64,000 bases of DNA, taken from Peredibacter sp045999315. GTDB taxonomy: Bacteria; Bdellovibrionota; Bacteriovoracia; Bacteriovoracales; Bacteriovoracaceae. Of this stretch, positions 1 through 9,428 are shown one piece after another; position 1 is the first letter of the stretch, and each line of letters opens with the position of its first letter. The stretch covers positions 744,001 to 808,000 of the forward strand of contig NZ_CP174607.1 of the NCBI RefSeq assembly GCF_045999315.1. The letters run 5' to 3'. Position numbers and translations under genes: made by a program. The notes under the pieces are model-generated. The model ran no database searches. It worked only from the letters and a program-made list of their open reading frames with translations, and was not told the DNA's origin.

Positions 1-1469
1 CCAAGATCGTTGTGGATAATTTGAAGACCACAGGTGATATGGGCGATCGTCTTCGAGATATGCATTTAGAGCTTGTTCAGATCGAAGGCATTACTACTTT
101 TGAAAGTCGCAAAGCTCATCAAGATAAGTGGCTAAAACTGGTTGAAGAGCAGAATGACAAAAACAAAAAGTATGAATCAATCCCCTTCGCACCAGGCGAA
201 GACAAAGTTTGGAACCATTATAAAGAAGGTTGGAACCACTATGTTTCTACTGGTAAATCATACTTAAAACTTACTTCAAGTGATGTTCCTGGTGATAAAG
301 AACAGGCCACTGCCCTATTTGAAAAAGAGCTGCCAGAATCTTATTCACGCATCAGAAATGCTTTAAGCGAAGTGTGGGACTTCCACGAAGGCGTTGCTGA
401 AGAAAAAGGGACCCTCGCTGACAAGGTCTATGGCACTGCCAATATCAGCACCACCATTATTTCAATCGCAGGAATAATCTTTGCTCTTTGCCTTGGTCTT
501 TACCTTGCCAACATGATTTCTAAAGCGATCACTAAATTTAGTAACGAGATCTCAAGTTCAGCGGACCAAACTTCAACCGCCAGCCTTGAATTAACGTCGG
601 CCTCAAGCCAACTTTCACAAGGCGCAACTGAATCGGCGGCCTCTCTTGAAGAAACTGTTTCTTCGCTAGAAGAACTTTCAAGCATGGTAAAGCTTAATTC
701 CGATCACGCTAAAGAGGCCAATTCTCTCTCTCAAAAATCACTGCACGAAGCGGAAAGTGGCGAAAAAGAAATTGGTCGCTTGATTGAGGCCATGTCAGTC
801 ATGGCAAAGTCTTCAGAAAAAATCGAAGAGATCATTAACGTAATCGACGATATCGCTTTCCAGACAAACCTTCTGGCCCTGAACGCTGCTGTTGAGGCGG
901 CCCGCGCAGGTGAACAAGGAAAGGGCTTTGCTGTGGTTGCTGATGCCGTTAGAAATCTAGCGGGTCGTTCTGCCGCTGCCGCAAAAGACATCAACTCCCT
1001 CATTAAAGAGAACGTCGCTCGCACTGAAGACGGGGTTCAGATCGCCGACACTTCAGGCACGGTACTAAAAGAAATTGTGAACTCTGTTAAAAAAGTGGCC
1101 GATCTTAACTCTGAAATTGCAGCGGCCTCTCAAGAGCAGGCCAACGGAATTGAACAGATTTCAAAGGCCATGAACCATCTTGATCAGGCCATCCAAACCA
1201 ACGCTTCATCTTCTGAGGAAGTGGCCTCATCTGCGGAAGAGATGTCTTCTCAATCAGAATGTCTGAAGAGTTTGGTCGGAGAATTGAGACACTTTATCCA
1301 TGGTCACCGCCAGGTCATTGAAAAGACATCCAAGTCTTTGTCTCCGGTGAAGGCGCCCATAAAAAAATATTCTGTTGTATCTAAAGAAAATAATAAGAAA
1401 AGTCCTGCAAATATTCTTCCATTTGACGATAAGAACGATAGCACCATCGGTAAAGCCGAAGGATTTTAG
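1..1469 (+). CDS. Methyl-accepting chemotaxis protein, 5' end cut by window edge
   Basis: Transmembrane chemoreceptor that feeds the CheA/CheW complex encoded just downstream. The reading frame is open to base 1; a GTG at 12 is in frame but is unlikely to be the true start, because the N-terminal membrane helix expected before the ligand-binding domain is missing. What is visible is a helical periplasmic region of about 145 residues, one membrane segment (ISTTIISIAGIIFALCLGLY), and a long coiled-coil signalling domain. The hairpin tip is highly conserved (DDIAFQTNLLALNAAVEAAR, then GKGFAVVADAVRNLA). Glu/Ala-rich methylation-type helices flank the tip. No CheR-docking pentapeptide is seen at the C-terminus. 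It precedes cheW by 8 bases, so it is the first gene of the che operon seen here. Confidence 0.95.
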   Translation, partial: KIVVDNLKTTGDMGDRLRDMHLELVQIEGITTFESRKAHQDKWLKLVEEQNDKNKKYESIPFAPGEDKVWNHYKEGWNHYVSTGKSYLKLTSSDVPGDKEQATALFEKELPESYSRIRNALSEVWDFHEGVAEEKGTLADKVYGTANISTTIISIAGIIFALCLGLYLANMISKAITKFSNEISSSADQTSTASLELTSASSQLSQGATESAASLEETVSSLEELSSMVKLNSDHAKEANSLSQKSLHEAESGEKEIGRLIEAMSVMAKSSEKIEEIINVIDDIAFQTNLLALNAAVEAARAGEQGKGFAVVADAVRNLAGRSAAAAKDINSLIKENVARTEDGVQIADTSGTVLKEIVNSVKKVADLNSEIAAASQEQANGIEQISKAMNHLDQAIQTNASSSEEVASSAEEMSSQSECLKSLVGELRHFIHGHRQVIEKTSKSLSPVKAPIKKYSVVSKENNKKSPANILPFDDKNDSTIGKAEGF

Positions 1470-1477
1470 GAGCATTT

Positions 1478-1936
1478 ATGAGAATGAAAGGTGGCCAGTA
1501 TTTAACGTTTAAACTTCAAAACCTCTCGTATGGCGTAGGAATCGAGAACGTGCGTGAAATCAATCGCATGTCTGAAATTGCGGCCGTACCAGAAGCACCG
1601 GACTTCGTTGCAGGTGTGATGAATCTTCGCGGTAAAGTGATTACCGTTGTTGATCTTCGCAAGCGTCTGCATATGCCCGTTGCTGAGGTGACAAAAGAGA
1701 CTTGTATCATCGTAGTTGAATCTGAAATTGGTCACGTGGGTGTGATCGTTGATTCAGTTCAAGCTGTGATTCATCTACAAGAGGCCCAGATTGATGACTC
1801 TCCCATTTCTGAAGACGAATACTCTTTCGTTAAATCAATCGGAAAGATGGATGATCACCTGGTAATGCTGATTGATATTTTCCGTTGTTTATCGAAGCGT
1901 GACATGCTTGGAATGGATTCAGCTGCCGCTGCGTAA
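1478..1936 (+). CDS. cheW: Chemotaxis coupling protein CheW
   Basis: Cytoplasmic adaptor linking the chemoreceptor to CheA. The 152-residue product is a single CheW domain of normal length; visible family landmarks are YGVGIENVREINR near residue 14 and GVMNLRGKVITVVDLRKRL at about residues 47-65. The start is supported by AGGAG just upstream of the ATG. It lies between the MCP gene and cheA on the same strand, with gaps of 8 and 36 bases, so co-transcription is very likely. Confidence 0.95.
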   Translation: MRMKGGQYLTFKLQNLSYGVGIENVREINRMSEIAAVPEAPDFVAGVMNLRGKVITVVDLRKRLHMPVAEVTKETCIIVVESEIGHVGVIVDSVQAVIHLQEAQIDDSPISEDEYSFVKSIGKMDDHLVMLIDIFRCLSKRDMLGMDSAAAA

Positions 1937-1972
1937 AGAAAACTGATTTTAAAAAAACGTAAGGAAGCGTAT

Positions 1973-3883
1973 ATGTCGATTGATGATGATGGATTCTTAG
2001 AAGAGCTACGCCAGGAGTTTCTAGCGGAAGCTTGCTCTCTCCTTGAACAGTGGGAAGAATATTTCCTTAAACTGGAAGAGACTGACGACAAAGCGGAACA
2101 GGTCACTAACATTTTTCGTGTGGCCCACTGTCTGAAAGGCACCAGCTCCGCGGTTGGTTATTCCGAAATGGCGGCCTTTGCCCACATTGTGGAAGACCTA
2201 CTTCAGATCCTTAAAAAAGATCCGTCATGCCTTACGCCGGAAATCGTTACGACACTCCTAAAATGTGGTGATGCTTTCAAAGTAAAGGTCGCTTTCCTTA
2301 TGGGGAAAGAAACAACAGATTGGGACGTAACTGTTCTTTCTTTTGATATTAATAACTACCTACTCGCATTGGGCCATTCAGGTCATCCTGCTCATCATGA
2401 TGCGGCCCCTGCTCAAGACCAGGAGCTTATGCCTTCTGAACCTTCAGAAGAAGCAAAAGCAAAATCTATTGAAAGTGATGAAGGTTGGAAAGAAGCACTC
2501 GCCGATGTTAACCAAAGATTGGGCGTGAATCTTACTGAAGAACATCTTCAACTTTCAGAAGATGAAATTGCCAAAGTTATTGCTGAACAAAAAGCAGAAC
2601 AGGAACATAGACCTGCGGCACCGGTGATCCAGCTTGAGCAAGTACGTGAGCACAAAGAAGAAGAGAAAAAAGCGGCAACTGCTGCCGTCGCTCCTAAAGA
2701 CGCCGCTTCTTCAAAGGTCGCAAACGCCACTGTAAAAGTTGATGCTCACAAGATTGATAAGATCATGAACCTTGTGGGCGAGCTTGTGATCAACAAATCA
2801 CAACTTGCTAACCGAGTTGAGCAATACCGTGATGACCATATTCTAGAGGCCACATATTCACTTCTAGAAAAGACCATTCGCGAACTTCAAGATGAAACTC
2901 TTGGTATGCGTATGATCAGCATGAAGAACCTTTTCTTAAAGTGTCAGCGTGCGGTTCGTGACGTATCAATTAAACTTAATAAAAATATTGAGTTCGTACA
3001 AAGCGGAGAAGACGTAGAAATCGACCGCTCGATGGTTGAACTTCTTACTGACCCACTTCTTCACATGCTTAGAAACTCTGTGGACCACGGTATCGAGTCT
3101 CAAGGAACAATTCTCCTTAAGGCAGAGCACATCGGTTCAAAAATTGTTCTTTCAATTAAGGACAACGGCAGAGGGATCAACGCCGAAAAAGTTTTCGGCA
3201 AGGCCATGCAAAACGGCCTTATCTCTCCGTCTGTAAAGATGTCTGATTTGACTGAAAATGAAATTTTCCAATTCATTATGATGCCAGGATTCTCGACTGC
3301 GGAAAAAATCACAGACGTTTCAGGACGTGGTGTGGGTCTTGATGTTGTAAAGACAACAGTTGAAAAGATGAACGGTAAAGTCGACATCTCTTCACAACTA
3401 GGAAAAGGTACTTGCTTTAAGCTGATTCTTCCACTCACTACTTCTATCCAGGAAGGTATCCATGTGAAGTCGAATGGAAGCTCATACATTTTCCCTACAG
3501 AGAAAGTGTTAGAGATTCTTTCTGGCGATAAAGTAAGCTTCATCACAGATCCGAACGGCCTTAACATGTTTAAGTACCGCGAGACAGTAATTCCATACGC
3601 CACCCTGGACGCGACACTGGGTCTAAGCGCTGATTTCAAAATCAGCAAGATGATCCTGATCATGGACGTTGATGGCAAGTATTTCGGAATTGGTATTGAT
3701 GAATTCGTTGCCCAAGTTCACGTGGTTCTTAAACCGATTAATGAAATTGTTAGAACATCTACTGGTATCTCAGCTTCTTGTATTCTTTCTCACGGAGGAA
3801 TCGGGTTTGTGATTGATACAGATGAAGTTTGTAAGTCGGTGCTTAAGAACAACAAAGAACACAATAGGCAGTTAGCAGCATGA
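1973..3883 (+). CDS. cheA: Chemotaxis histidine kinase CheA
   Basis: Autophosphorylating kinase of the chemoreceptor array. Order of domains in 636 residues: Hpt domain (about 5-110) with phospho-acceptor His52 in AHCLKGTS; an acidic, Ala-rich linker (about 125-250); a P3 dimerisation helix pair beginning VDAHKIDKIMNLVGELV; an ATPase domain with N box MLRNSVDHGIES and G boxes DNGRGI and GRGVGLDVV; and a C-terminal CheW-like domain. I see no clear P2 CheY/CheB-docking domain in the linker, though such domains diverge quickly. The start follows AAGGAAG. The stop overlaps the cheR start by four bases (ATGA), indicating translational coupling. Confidence 0.95.
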   Translation: MSIDDDGFLEELRQEFLAEACSLLEQWEEYFLKLEETDDKAEQVTNIFRVAHCLKGTSSAVGYSEMAAFAHIVEDLLQILKKDPSCLTPEIVTTLLKCGDAFKVKVAFLMGKETTDWDVTVLSFDINNYLLALGHSGHPAHHDAAPAQDQELMPSEPSEEAKAKSIESDEGWKEALADVNQRLGVNLTEEHLQLSEDEIAKVIAEQKAEQEHRPAAPVIQLEQVREHKEEEKKAATAAVAPKDAASSKVANATVKVDAHKIDKIMNLVGELVINKSQLANRVEQYRDDHILEATYSLLEKTIRELQDETLGMRMISMKNLFLKCQRAVRDVSIKLNKNIEFVQSGEDVEIDRSMVELLTDPLLHMLRNSVDHGIESQGTILLKAEHIGSKIVLSIKDNGRGINAEKVFGKAMQNGLISPSVKMSDLTENEIFQFIMMPGFSTAEKITDVSGRGVGLDVVKTTVEKMNGKVDISSQLGKGTCFKLILPLTTSIQEGIHVKSNGSSYIFPTEKVLEILSGDKVSFITDPNGLNMFKYRETVIPYATLDATLGLSADFKISKMILIMDVDGKYFGIGIDEFVAQVHVVLKPINEIVRTSTGISASCILSHGGIGFVIDTDEVCKSVLKNNKEHNRQLAA

Positions 3884-4773
3884 GCAATATAGTTTTCAAA
3901 GCTCCGCCAGTAGATTTCATTGAAACTGGCAAGAAGACCCACGAACACCTTATTGCCGACAAGGCGGGGTTTGAAAAATTGGCGGAGATCGTAAAAGATC
4001 TTACTGGTATTTCTCTTCCTAACAATGAGAAGAACCGCACGCTCATGGCCGGTCGAGTTCACTCACTCATGACAAAATATCAGTATAAGACCTATGCTGA
4101 ACTTGTCACAAAACTTATGAGTGGGAACAAGACGCTGCAAGAATCTTTCATTTCATGCTTAACAACGAACACCACACACTTCTTCCGTGAAGGTGTTCAT
4201 TATGATGTTTTGAAAAAATACCTTCAGGAAAGAATGGCGGTGAGAGAATTCACCACATCTTCTTTTCGTGTTTGGTGTAGTGCCGCCAGCTCTGGCCAGG
4301 AACCATATTCCATGCTCATGACTCTTCTGAGCAATGGTTTTCCCATTGATCGTCAGGCCTTAGAGTTTCTGGCAACTGATATCGACCTTGAGATCCTTAA
4401 AAAGGCCTCACAGGCCGTGTATACTGAGGAAGAAGTGAAAACTGTTCCACCAGAACTGAAGCAAGCTTACTTCCAGGTATTCAAGGACAAGACTCATACG
4501 AGCTATAAAGTTTTGCCTCAGTTTCGTAAGATGATTAACTTTGCCCGATTTAACCTGATTCAAGACAAGCCCGCATTTAAAGAGAAATTTGATGTGATCT
4601 TTTGTCGGAACGTTCTGATCTACTTCGAAAAAGAAGTTTCAACGGCCGTGATTGATATGCTGATTTCTCAACTTAAACCTGGTGGACTTTTGTTTCTAGG
4701 ACACGTTGAAACTGGTCTATTAAAAAATAAGAACGTGCGCCCAATCAGCCACGCTGTGTATAAGAAGGTCTAA
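3880..4773 (+). CDS. cheR: Chemotaxis protein methyltransferase CheR
   Basis: S-adenosylmethionine-dependent methyltransferase that methylates glutamates on chemoreceptors. The 297-residue protein has the usual small helical N-terminal domain followed by the SAM-binding domain. Visible family signatures are TTNTTHFFRE, SSGQEPYSMLM (SAM loop) and FDVIFCRNVLIYFEKE. It overlaps cheA by four bases and is followed one base later by cheB, so methylation and demethylation enzymes are made together. Confidence 0.95.
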   Translation: MSNIVFKAPPVDFIETGKKTHEHLIADKAGFEKLAEIVKDLTGISLPNNEKNRTLMAGRVHSLMTKYQYKTYAELVTKLMSGNKTLQESFISCLTTNTTHFFREGVHYDVLKKYLQERMAVREFTTSSFRVWCSAASSGQEPYSMLMTLLSNGFPIDRQALEFLATDIDLEILKKASQAVYTEEEVKTVPPELKQAYFQVFKDKTHTSYKVLPQFRKMINFARFNLIQDKPAFKEKFDVIFCRNVLIYFEKEVSTAVIDMLISQLKPGGLLFLGHVETGLLKNKNVRPISHAVYKKV

Positions 4774-4774
4774 A

Positions 4775-5845
4775 ATGCAGCAAAAAATTCGGGTCCTGCT
4801 AGTTGATGACTCTGCCGTAATTCGAACAATGCTTCAGAAAATTCTGAGTTCTGATCCAGATATTGAAGTGGTTGGTACTGCACCAGATCCATATGTTGGT
4901 CGTGAGAAATTAGTCGCACTAAAACCAGATGTGATGATTCTGGACATTGAAATGCCGAAGATGGACGGGATCACGTTCCTTACAAAAGTGATGGAACATT
5001 TTCCTACTCGTACTATCATTTTTTCTTCTCTGAGCTTAGAGCGTTCAGAGGTGGCCTTAAAATGTCTTGAAGTGGGTGCCATTGATACCATGGCCAAACC
5101 AGCAATCGACGTTTCAAAAGGCGTCATGGCCTTTAAAGACGAGTTGATTGCCAAAGTAAAAATGGTGGCGAAATCAAAGCTGCCAACGAAGAAGAAAAGT
5201 CTTTCATTGGTAAACCCAGTGGCAAAGACCCACTCTCCATCAAGTGGGGCCCTGCTTAGAACCACTCACCAAATTCTGGCGGTTGCCTCATCAACCGGTG
5301 GAACAGAAGCTCTTAAAGTACTTCTCTCTGGACTTCCGGCCGATATTCCCGGAACAGTGATCGTGCAACATATGCCAGCGGTGTTTACCAAAACTTATGC
5401 TGAGCATTTGAACAAGATGTTTCCTTTTGAGGTGAAAGAGGCCGAAGATGGAGACAAAGTTCTCCCTGGTCGGGTTCTCATCGCACCTGGTGACTTTCAT
5501 ATGGAGATTGTTCGAAGCGGTGGTTACTACAACGTGAAGCTGCATCAACAACCGGCCATGCATGGAGTTCGCCCTGCTGCCGATTACCTTCTGAAGTCAG
5601 TTGCTCATTACGCTGGTTCAAACGCCATCGGGATTGTTCTCACAGGTATGGGAAAAGACGGAGCTCAAGGCCTACTCGAAATGAAAAAGGCCGGCAGTTA
5701 CAATCTTGCCCAGAATGAAGAGACATGTGTCATTTTTGGAATGCCTAAAGTGGCCATTGAATGTGGTGCCATTGATAAAGTCATGCCTCTGGATGAGATT
5801 GCCGGAGAAGTGATCAAGCAAATGGACGTTAGAAAAGTTTCATAA
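4775..5845 (+). CDS. cheB: Chemotaxis response regulator protein-glutamate methylesterase CheB
   Basis: Receptor demethylase/deamidase controlled by phosphorylation. The 356-residue protein has a receiver domain (acidic pair DD11-12, phospho-acceptor Asp57 in ILDIEMPKMDG), a linker of about 40 residues, and a methylesterase domain. The catalytic Ser is in ASSTGG, His in VQHMPA and Asp in GMGKDGAQG. It is the last gene of the operon and is followed by a GC-rich hairpin. No cheY or cheD lies next to it, so the diffusible response regulator must be encoded elsewhere or be the single-receiver protein at 8060. Confidence 0.95.
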   Translation: MQQKIRVLLVDDSAVIRTMLQKILSSDPDIEVVGTAPDPYVGREKLVALKPDVMILDIEMPKMDGITFLTKVMEHFPTRTIIFSSLSLERSEVALKCLEVGAIDTMAKPAIDVSKGVMAFKDELIAKVKMVAKSKLPTKKKSLSLVNPVAKTHSPSSGALLRTTHQILAVASSTGGTEALKVLLSGLPADIPGTVIVQHMPAVFTKTYAEHLNKMFPFEVKEAEDGDKVLPGRVLIAPGDFHMEIVRSGGYYNVKLHQQPAMHGVRPAADYLLKSVAHYAGSNAIGIVLTGMGKDGAQGLLEMKKAGSYNLAQNEETCVIFGMPKVAIECGAIDKVMPLDEIAGEVIKQMDVRKVS

Positions 5846-5854
5846 TTTCTTAAT

Positions 5855-5890
5855 ACGTGGGCCCCTCTTGTTCAGAGTTGGGGCCTTACG
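5855..5890 (+). terminator. Hairpin at the end of the che operon
   Basis: A G/C-rich inverted repeat (GGCCCC at 5860-5865 with GGGGCC at 5880-5885, extended by outer ACGT arms) lies 10 bases after the cheB stop. The following T-tract is weak, so it may be an imperfect intrinsic terminator or an mRNA-stabilising hairpin. Confidence 0.55.
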
Positions 5891-6002
5891 TTCTTTCCTC
5901 GCAACTGTCATCTATTTCGTAGCTTAAATTAAGTTTACCTCAACTCGCCTCACGGTTTACAATCTGTAAGTTTCTTTGCTGCGTTGCCAACACACTTGAA
6001 TA

Positions 6003-8063
6003 ATGAAAAGCATGAGATCAATCCAACAATTCATTAAGCAGGCGTTCTTCTTGTTCGCCCTGGGCCTCATCACGATGGCCATTACTAGTGTATTGATCTA
6101 CGGCATGCACATCTATCGCACCAATCAAAGCAATCTCGAAGGTCTCGGGGATAAAATCAACACTCAGATTACTTCCTCTCAAAGAAACGCTCGCAACAAC
6201 ATGCTAATGGCCGAGGCCATTATGCGAAAAGAAATCGAGAACAAAAAAATTGATCAAATTGGATCAGGGACATTGATGGCGGCGGCCATTAACTACAACG
6301 CCTCTCAATTTGATATTTGGATGGCCCTCTCACCTGAAATGGCCAGATCCATGGAAGGTAACCCTTCCGGTCTCGTGTTCTTAGTCTCTCGAAAACCCGA
6401 AAATTATAATTTTAAAACTCTCATCAAGCCCTTTTCTATTTCGGACTACAACATCACGTTGTTCAAGCATGACGTGTATTACAAGAACCCCGAAGAAATT
6501 TGGTATAATCAAACCATTCAGAACGATGGCAAACTCACTTATATCGGCGCCTATTACGACAAGACCTATACTCAACGCTGGCTCTTCTCTGTTGCGAAGG
6601 CAGTCTACGATGAAAACAAAAAACTTCTGGGAGTGGTCGGAATTGATTTCGGTACAAGCTTGGTGGAAAAAGTTTTTCGTGAGTTTTCGACCCTTCTGGG
6701 CATTATGGTGGTTGAACGCAGTGACGGTAGAATCCTTATGGATCTGCGCTCGGAAGATCACTCTCTGATTGCTCCCAATTTAGTTTATAAAGCGAAAGTG
6801 AATGATCACTTCATCCCTTTAGAAGGGCTAGAGACCTTGGCCAAAAATGGAAAAATGGCCCATCGTAATCACAATGGGACATTCATGGTCTTCAAAGTCT
6901 TTAAATCAGAACTTCTTCCCTGGTACATGATCATCTATCAAAGTGCCTGGGCCTTTTATAAAGGCATTCTTCCCCTCTTTTTCGCTCTGTTGACAGTGAT
7001 TCTGGTGTTCCTTCTGGCCCTGCTTTATTTCCTGCGCGAGAACCGTAAAAAGTTCTTACATCCTGTTCAGGAACTCCTGAGTTGGCTTAAACGAGACACT
7101 CTCATCATTGGATCGAATAAAAGTATTTCCGGCCATTACGTTGAATCAGATGTGCTTGAAGTTAACGAACTTATTCAAAGTATTAACATTCTTTTTGAAG
7201 TCGTGAATGAGAACTTCCAGAATTACCGCCAGGAGCTGGAAAAAAACACAAAGATCAAAGAAGAGCTGGAAGTCCTGGTTCAAAAAAGATCTGAACAATT
7301 GATTGAGCGTGAAAAGCTTGCGGCCCTGGGCTTTATGTCGGCCGGACTTGCCCATGAGATCAAAAACCCGCTCAACTTAATCTGTAATGCTGCCGAAATC
7401 ATTGTCATGCAACTCAATAAAATCGCACAAGCTGAGCTTCACATGGACGAACAGTCTGCGCGTGCCATTTCACGTCTGAGCGAAAGCAATCAGATCATAC
7501 TGAACAACGGTCAGCGGGTGGACAACATTATCAAGACACTCCTACTTCAGGTGAGAAGTTCCAAAGAAGGTCATCAGCATCTGGTGGACATGAGTGAATT
7601 GGTAAAAACCAACTTGGACTTCGTTCTGGCCAACTATCGCCCTAAGATGAACAACAGAATCAAGGTAGAGCTTGATAAGCCAGACAACAAAATCATCGTC
7701 CGCGGAAACCCAGTGGACCTAGGACGCGTTTTTATCAATATCCTGGATAACAGCTGCTATGCCATGATCAAAAAAATCAATGCGGACTCGCATTTCATGG
7801 CCCACTTAAAAATCTCCCTGAATCCAATGGATGGGGGGCTTGAAATTCGGATCTATGATAATGGTACTGGCATTCCAAAGGTCCATTTAAGTCAAGTCTT
7901 CACTCCCTTTTACACTACTAAACCACCTGGCGAAGGAACTGGTTTAGGTTTAAACTTTGCCTATGAGATTGTTAAACAGCATGGCGGAACTTTGGAAGTT
8001 CAGTCAACTGAGGGCGAGTACACGGAAATCATCATGTTCATCCCTTTTCGAGGCAAACTATGA
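6003..8063 (+). CDS. Membrane sensor histidine kinase with extracytoplasmic Cache-like domain
   Basis: Two-component sensor of 686 residues. An N-terminal membrane helix (about 9-30) and a second (about 322-345) flank a roughly 290-residue periplasmic domain that looks like a double Cache sensor. After a linker and coiled coil, the dimerisation domain carries the phospho-acceptor His451 in LAHEIKNPLNLI, and the ATPase domain has FINILDNSCYAM, YDNGTGIP and GTGLGLNFAYEIV. The C-terminal stop overlaps the next gene, a receiver protein, by four bases. The start has no good Shine-Dalgarno sequence; an ATG three codons later is an alternative. The ligand is unknown. Confidence 0.9.
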   Translation: MKSMRSIQQFIKQAFFLFALGLITMAITSVLIYGMHIYRTNQSNLEGLGDKINTQITSSQRNARNNMLMAEAIMRKEIENKKIDQIGSGTLMAAAINYNASQFDIWMALSPEMARSMEGNPSGLVFLVSRKPENYNFKTLIKPFSISDYNITLFKHDVYYKNPEEIWYNQTIQNDGKLTYIGAYYDKTYTQRWLFSVAKAVYDENKKLLGVVGIDFGTSLVEKVFREFSTLLGIMVVERSDGRILMDLRSEDHSLIAPNLVYKAKVNDHFIPLEGLETLAKNGKMAHRNHNGTFMVFKVFKSELLPWYMIIYQSAWAFYKGILPLFFALLTVILVFLLALLYFLRENRKKFLHPVQELLSWLKRDTLIIGSNKSISGHYVESDVLEVNELIQSINILFEVVNENFQNYRQELEKNTKIKEELEVLVQKRSEQLIEREKLAALGFMSAGLAHEIKNPLNLICNAAEIIVMQLNKIAQAELHMDEQSARAISRLSESNQIILNNGQRVDNIIKTLLLQVRSSKEGHQHLVDMSELVKTNLDFVLANYRPKMNNRIKVELDKPDNKIIVRGNPVDLGRVFINILDNSCYAMIKKINADSHFMAHLKISLNPMDGGLEIRIYDNGTGIPKVHLSQVFTPFYTTKPPGEGTGLGLNFAYEIVKQHGGTLEVQSTEGEYTEIIMFIPFRGKL

Positions 8064-8428
8064 AACGCATTTTAGTATTAGATGATGAACAAGATGTAGA
8101 TTTTATCTTCAAAGTGATGCTCGAAGATGAGATCGCTGAGGGCAAGCTTCAAATTGATTTTTTCAGTAATCCTCAAGAGTGTCTGGATGACCTGGCAAAA
8201 AGACCTAATGATGTTTATGACTACATTTTGAGTGACATCAACATGCCTCAGATAAATGGTGTGCAGTTTGCTCGTATTCTCAGAAATCGTGGCTATAAAG
8301 GACGTATAGCCTTTATCAGTGCTTATTTGATGGATGATTACGAGGACGATATGAAGATCCTCAATATTGAGCACTTCTTTTCAAAGCCCCTTAACTTTAA
8401 TGAGATCAAAGAAGTTCTTCAAATCTGA
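8060..8428 (+). CDS. Single-domain response regulator (CheY-like receiver)
   Basis: 122-residue stand-alone receiver, coupled to the preceding kinase by an ATGA overlap and therefore its likely phosphorylation target. Visible conserved positions are the acidic pocket (LDDEQD), the phospho-acceptor Asp in YILSDINMPQ, a Ser in AFISAY in place of the more usual Thr, and the Lys of FSKPL. There is no output domain, so it acts by protein-protein contact or phosphorelay. Its 3' end overlaps the convergent thpR gene by ten bases. Confidence 0.9.
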   Translation: MKRILVLDDEQDVDFIFKVMLEDEIAEGKLQIDFFSNPQECLDDLAKRPNDVYDYILSDINMPQINGVQFARILRNRGYKGRIAFISAYLMDDYEDDMKILNIEHFFSKPLNFNEIKEVLQI

Positions 8429-8934
8429 CGATGGATCACATGATACTTTCGATTCTGCGGGTCCTTCTCAGACTTAAATAGAGATATGTTCTCTACTCGT
8501 AGTGGAATGGGTGCTAAAGGATGAATTCTTAGCCCTTCTGCTAATTCATCATATTCATACCTCTGCCAGCGCTTCACCGTTATGTGAGGAATAAAACTTT
8601 TTGCATTTGGATCGACCCACTCTGGAAATACTTTTAAGACTTGTTGTTGAAGCCTAAGAAGTTCTTCTGAGGGAAGAATGCTTAGATACATCACACGTCG
8701 GTTAAAAAATTGAACCGGCCCAATTTCGATAGTAAAGGGATCGAAAGTGATTTCCTTCATCCTTTCTATGATGATCTTTACATTCTCATCTGCGGTCTCT
8801 CCTATAAAGAGCAAGGTCAGATGAAAATCATACGGATTTTCCCATCCCTTCTTTCCCTGAGGAAGTTTCGCGATATAAGCTTCCAGATGAGCTTTAATGG
8901 ATTCTGTAAGTTCCAGTCCGAGGAAAAGTCTCAT
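8419..8934 (-). CDS. thpR: RNA 2',3'-cyclic phosphodiesterase (ThpR/LigT family)
   Basis: 2H-phosphoesterase family protein of 171 residues that opens 2',3'-cyclic phosphates on RNA ends. Both catalytic HxT motifs are visible: FHLTLLFIG in the first half and PHITVKRW in the second. I place the start at the ATG whose bases overlap the stop of the upstream lipoprotein gene (ATGA at 8934-8931); a longer frame begins ten codons earlier but lacks a plausible N-terminus. Translation is probably coupled to the lipoprotein gene. Confidence 0.88.
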   Translation of the reverse strand: MRLFLGLELTESIKAHLEAYIAKLPQGKKGWENPYDFHLTLLFIGETADENVKIIIERMKEITFDPFTIEIGPVQFFNRRVMYLSILPSEELLRLQQQVLKVFPEWVDPNAKSFIPHITVKRWQRYEYDELAEGLRIHPLAPIPLRVENISLFKSEKDPQNRKYHVIHRQI

Positions 8935-9281
8935 AGCTCTACTTGAAAATACTCTTGGGGACAATTCATCACAATCCCCTGGGCCGGTTTTTGGTAGAAG
9001 TTTGATATCACTAGATTTCCGCCCATTTTGGCCGCTCGATTTCGAAGGGCCGCGTGGATCTCGTTCTCCTGCTGAGAATAAGAAGGAGGAAAAATGGAGG
9101 TCTTAGCGTCGGCAAAACCTATGTATTCACAATGATGCTTGGCCTCGAGAAAATCGGCCTTCTCCTGCCAATCCACCGCCCCTTTCGAAGACTCAACAAA
9201 ATGAACCTTCTTCCCAGGTTTGGTCACATCTGCGCAGGCCACAAAGAACAAACAAATGATTGAAAATATGGCGACTCTCAT
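8931..9281 (-). CDS. Small lipoprotein, DUF4156-like
   Basis: Predicted lipoprotein: from the ATG at 9281 the product begins MRVAIFSIICLFFVAC, a short signal peptide with a lipobox cysteine at residue 16. The mature part (CEYIGFADAK, then NRAAKMGGNLVI) resembles the DUF4156 family of small envelope lipoproteins. The assignment is by recall of the pattern and is only moderately sure. An in-frame ATG at 9302 is possible, but its AAGGAA sits directly against the codon. It is co-directional and overlapping with thpR. Confidence 0.7.
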   Translation of the reverse strand: MRVAIFSIICLFFVACADVTKPGKKVHFVESSKGAVDWQEKADFLEAKHHCEYIGFADAKTSIFPPSYSQQENEIHAALRNRAAKMGGNLVISNFYQKPAQGIVMNCPQEYFQVEL

Positions 9282-9383
9282 AGTTCCAGATACTAAGCGC
9301 ATTTCCTTAGTCGGTCAGCCTGCCCCTGGCCATCCTTGAACAGGTATTTTTAACCTCAGCTTAACAGAAGAGTTAGAAATTTA

Positions 9384-9392
9384 TGCTATAAC
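9384..9392 (+). promoter_or_regulatory. Extended -10 promoter candidate
   Basis: TGCTATAAC (TG, one base, then TATAAC) matches an extended -10 element. It lies 36 bases before the ATG of the small secreted protein at 9429. No convincing -35 is needed or seen. Confidence 0.45.
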
Positions 9393-9428
9393 GCCTGCAT
9401 AAAATCCTTAACCCAACAGAGGTACACA

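Noticed and set aside
3100..3678. 192-codon open frame antisense to cheA
   Set aside because: No ribosome-binding site or recognisable domain; lies wholly within the strongly conserved cheA kinase domain.
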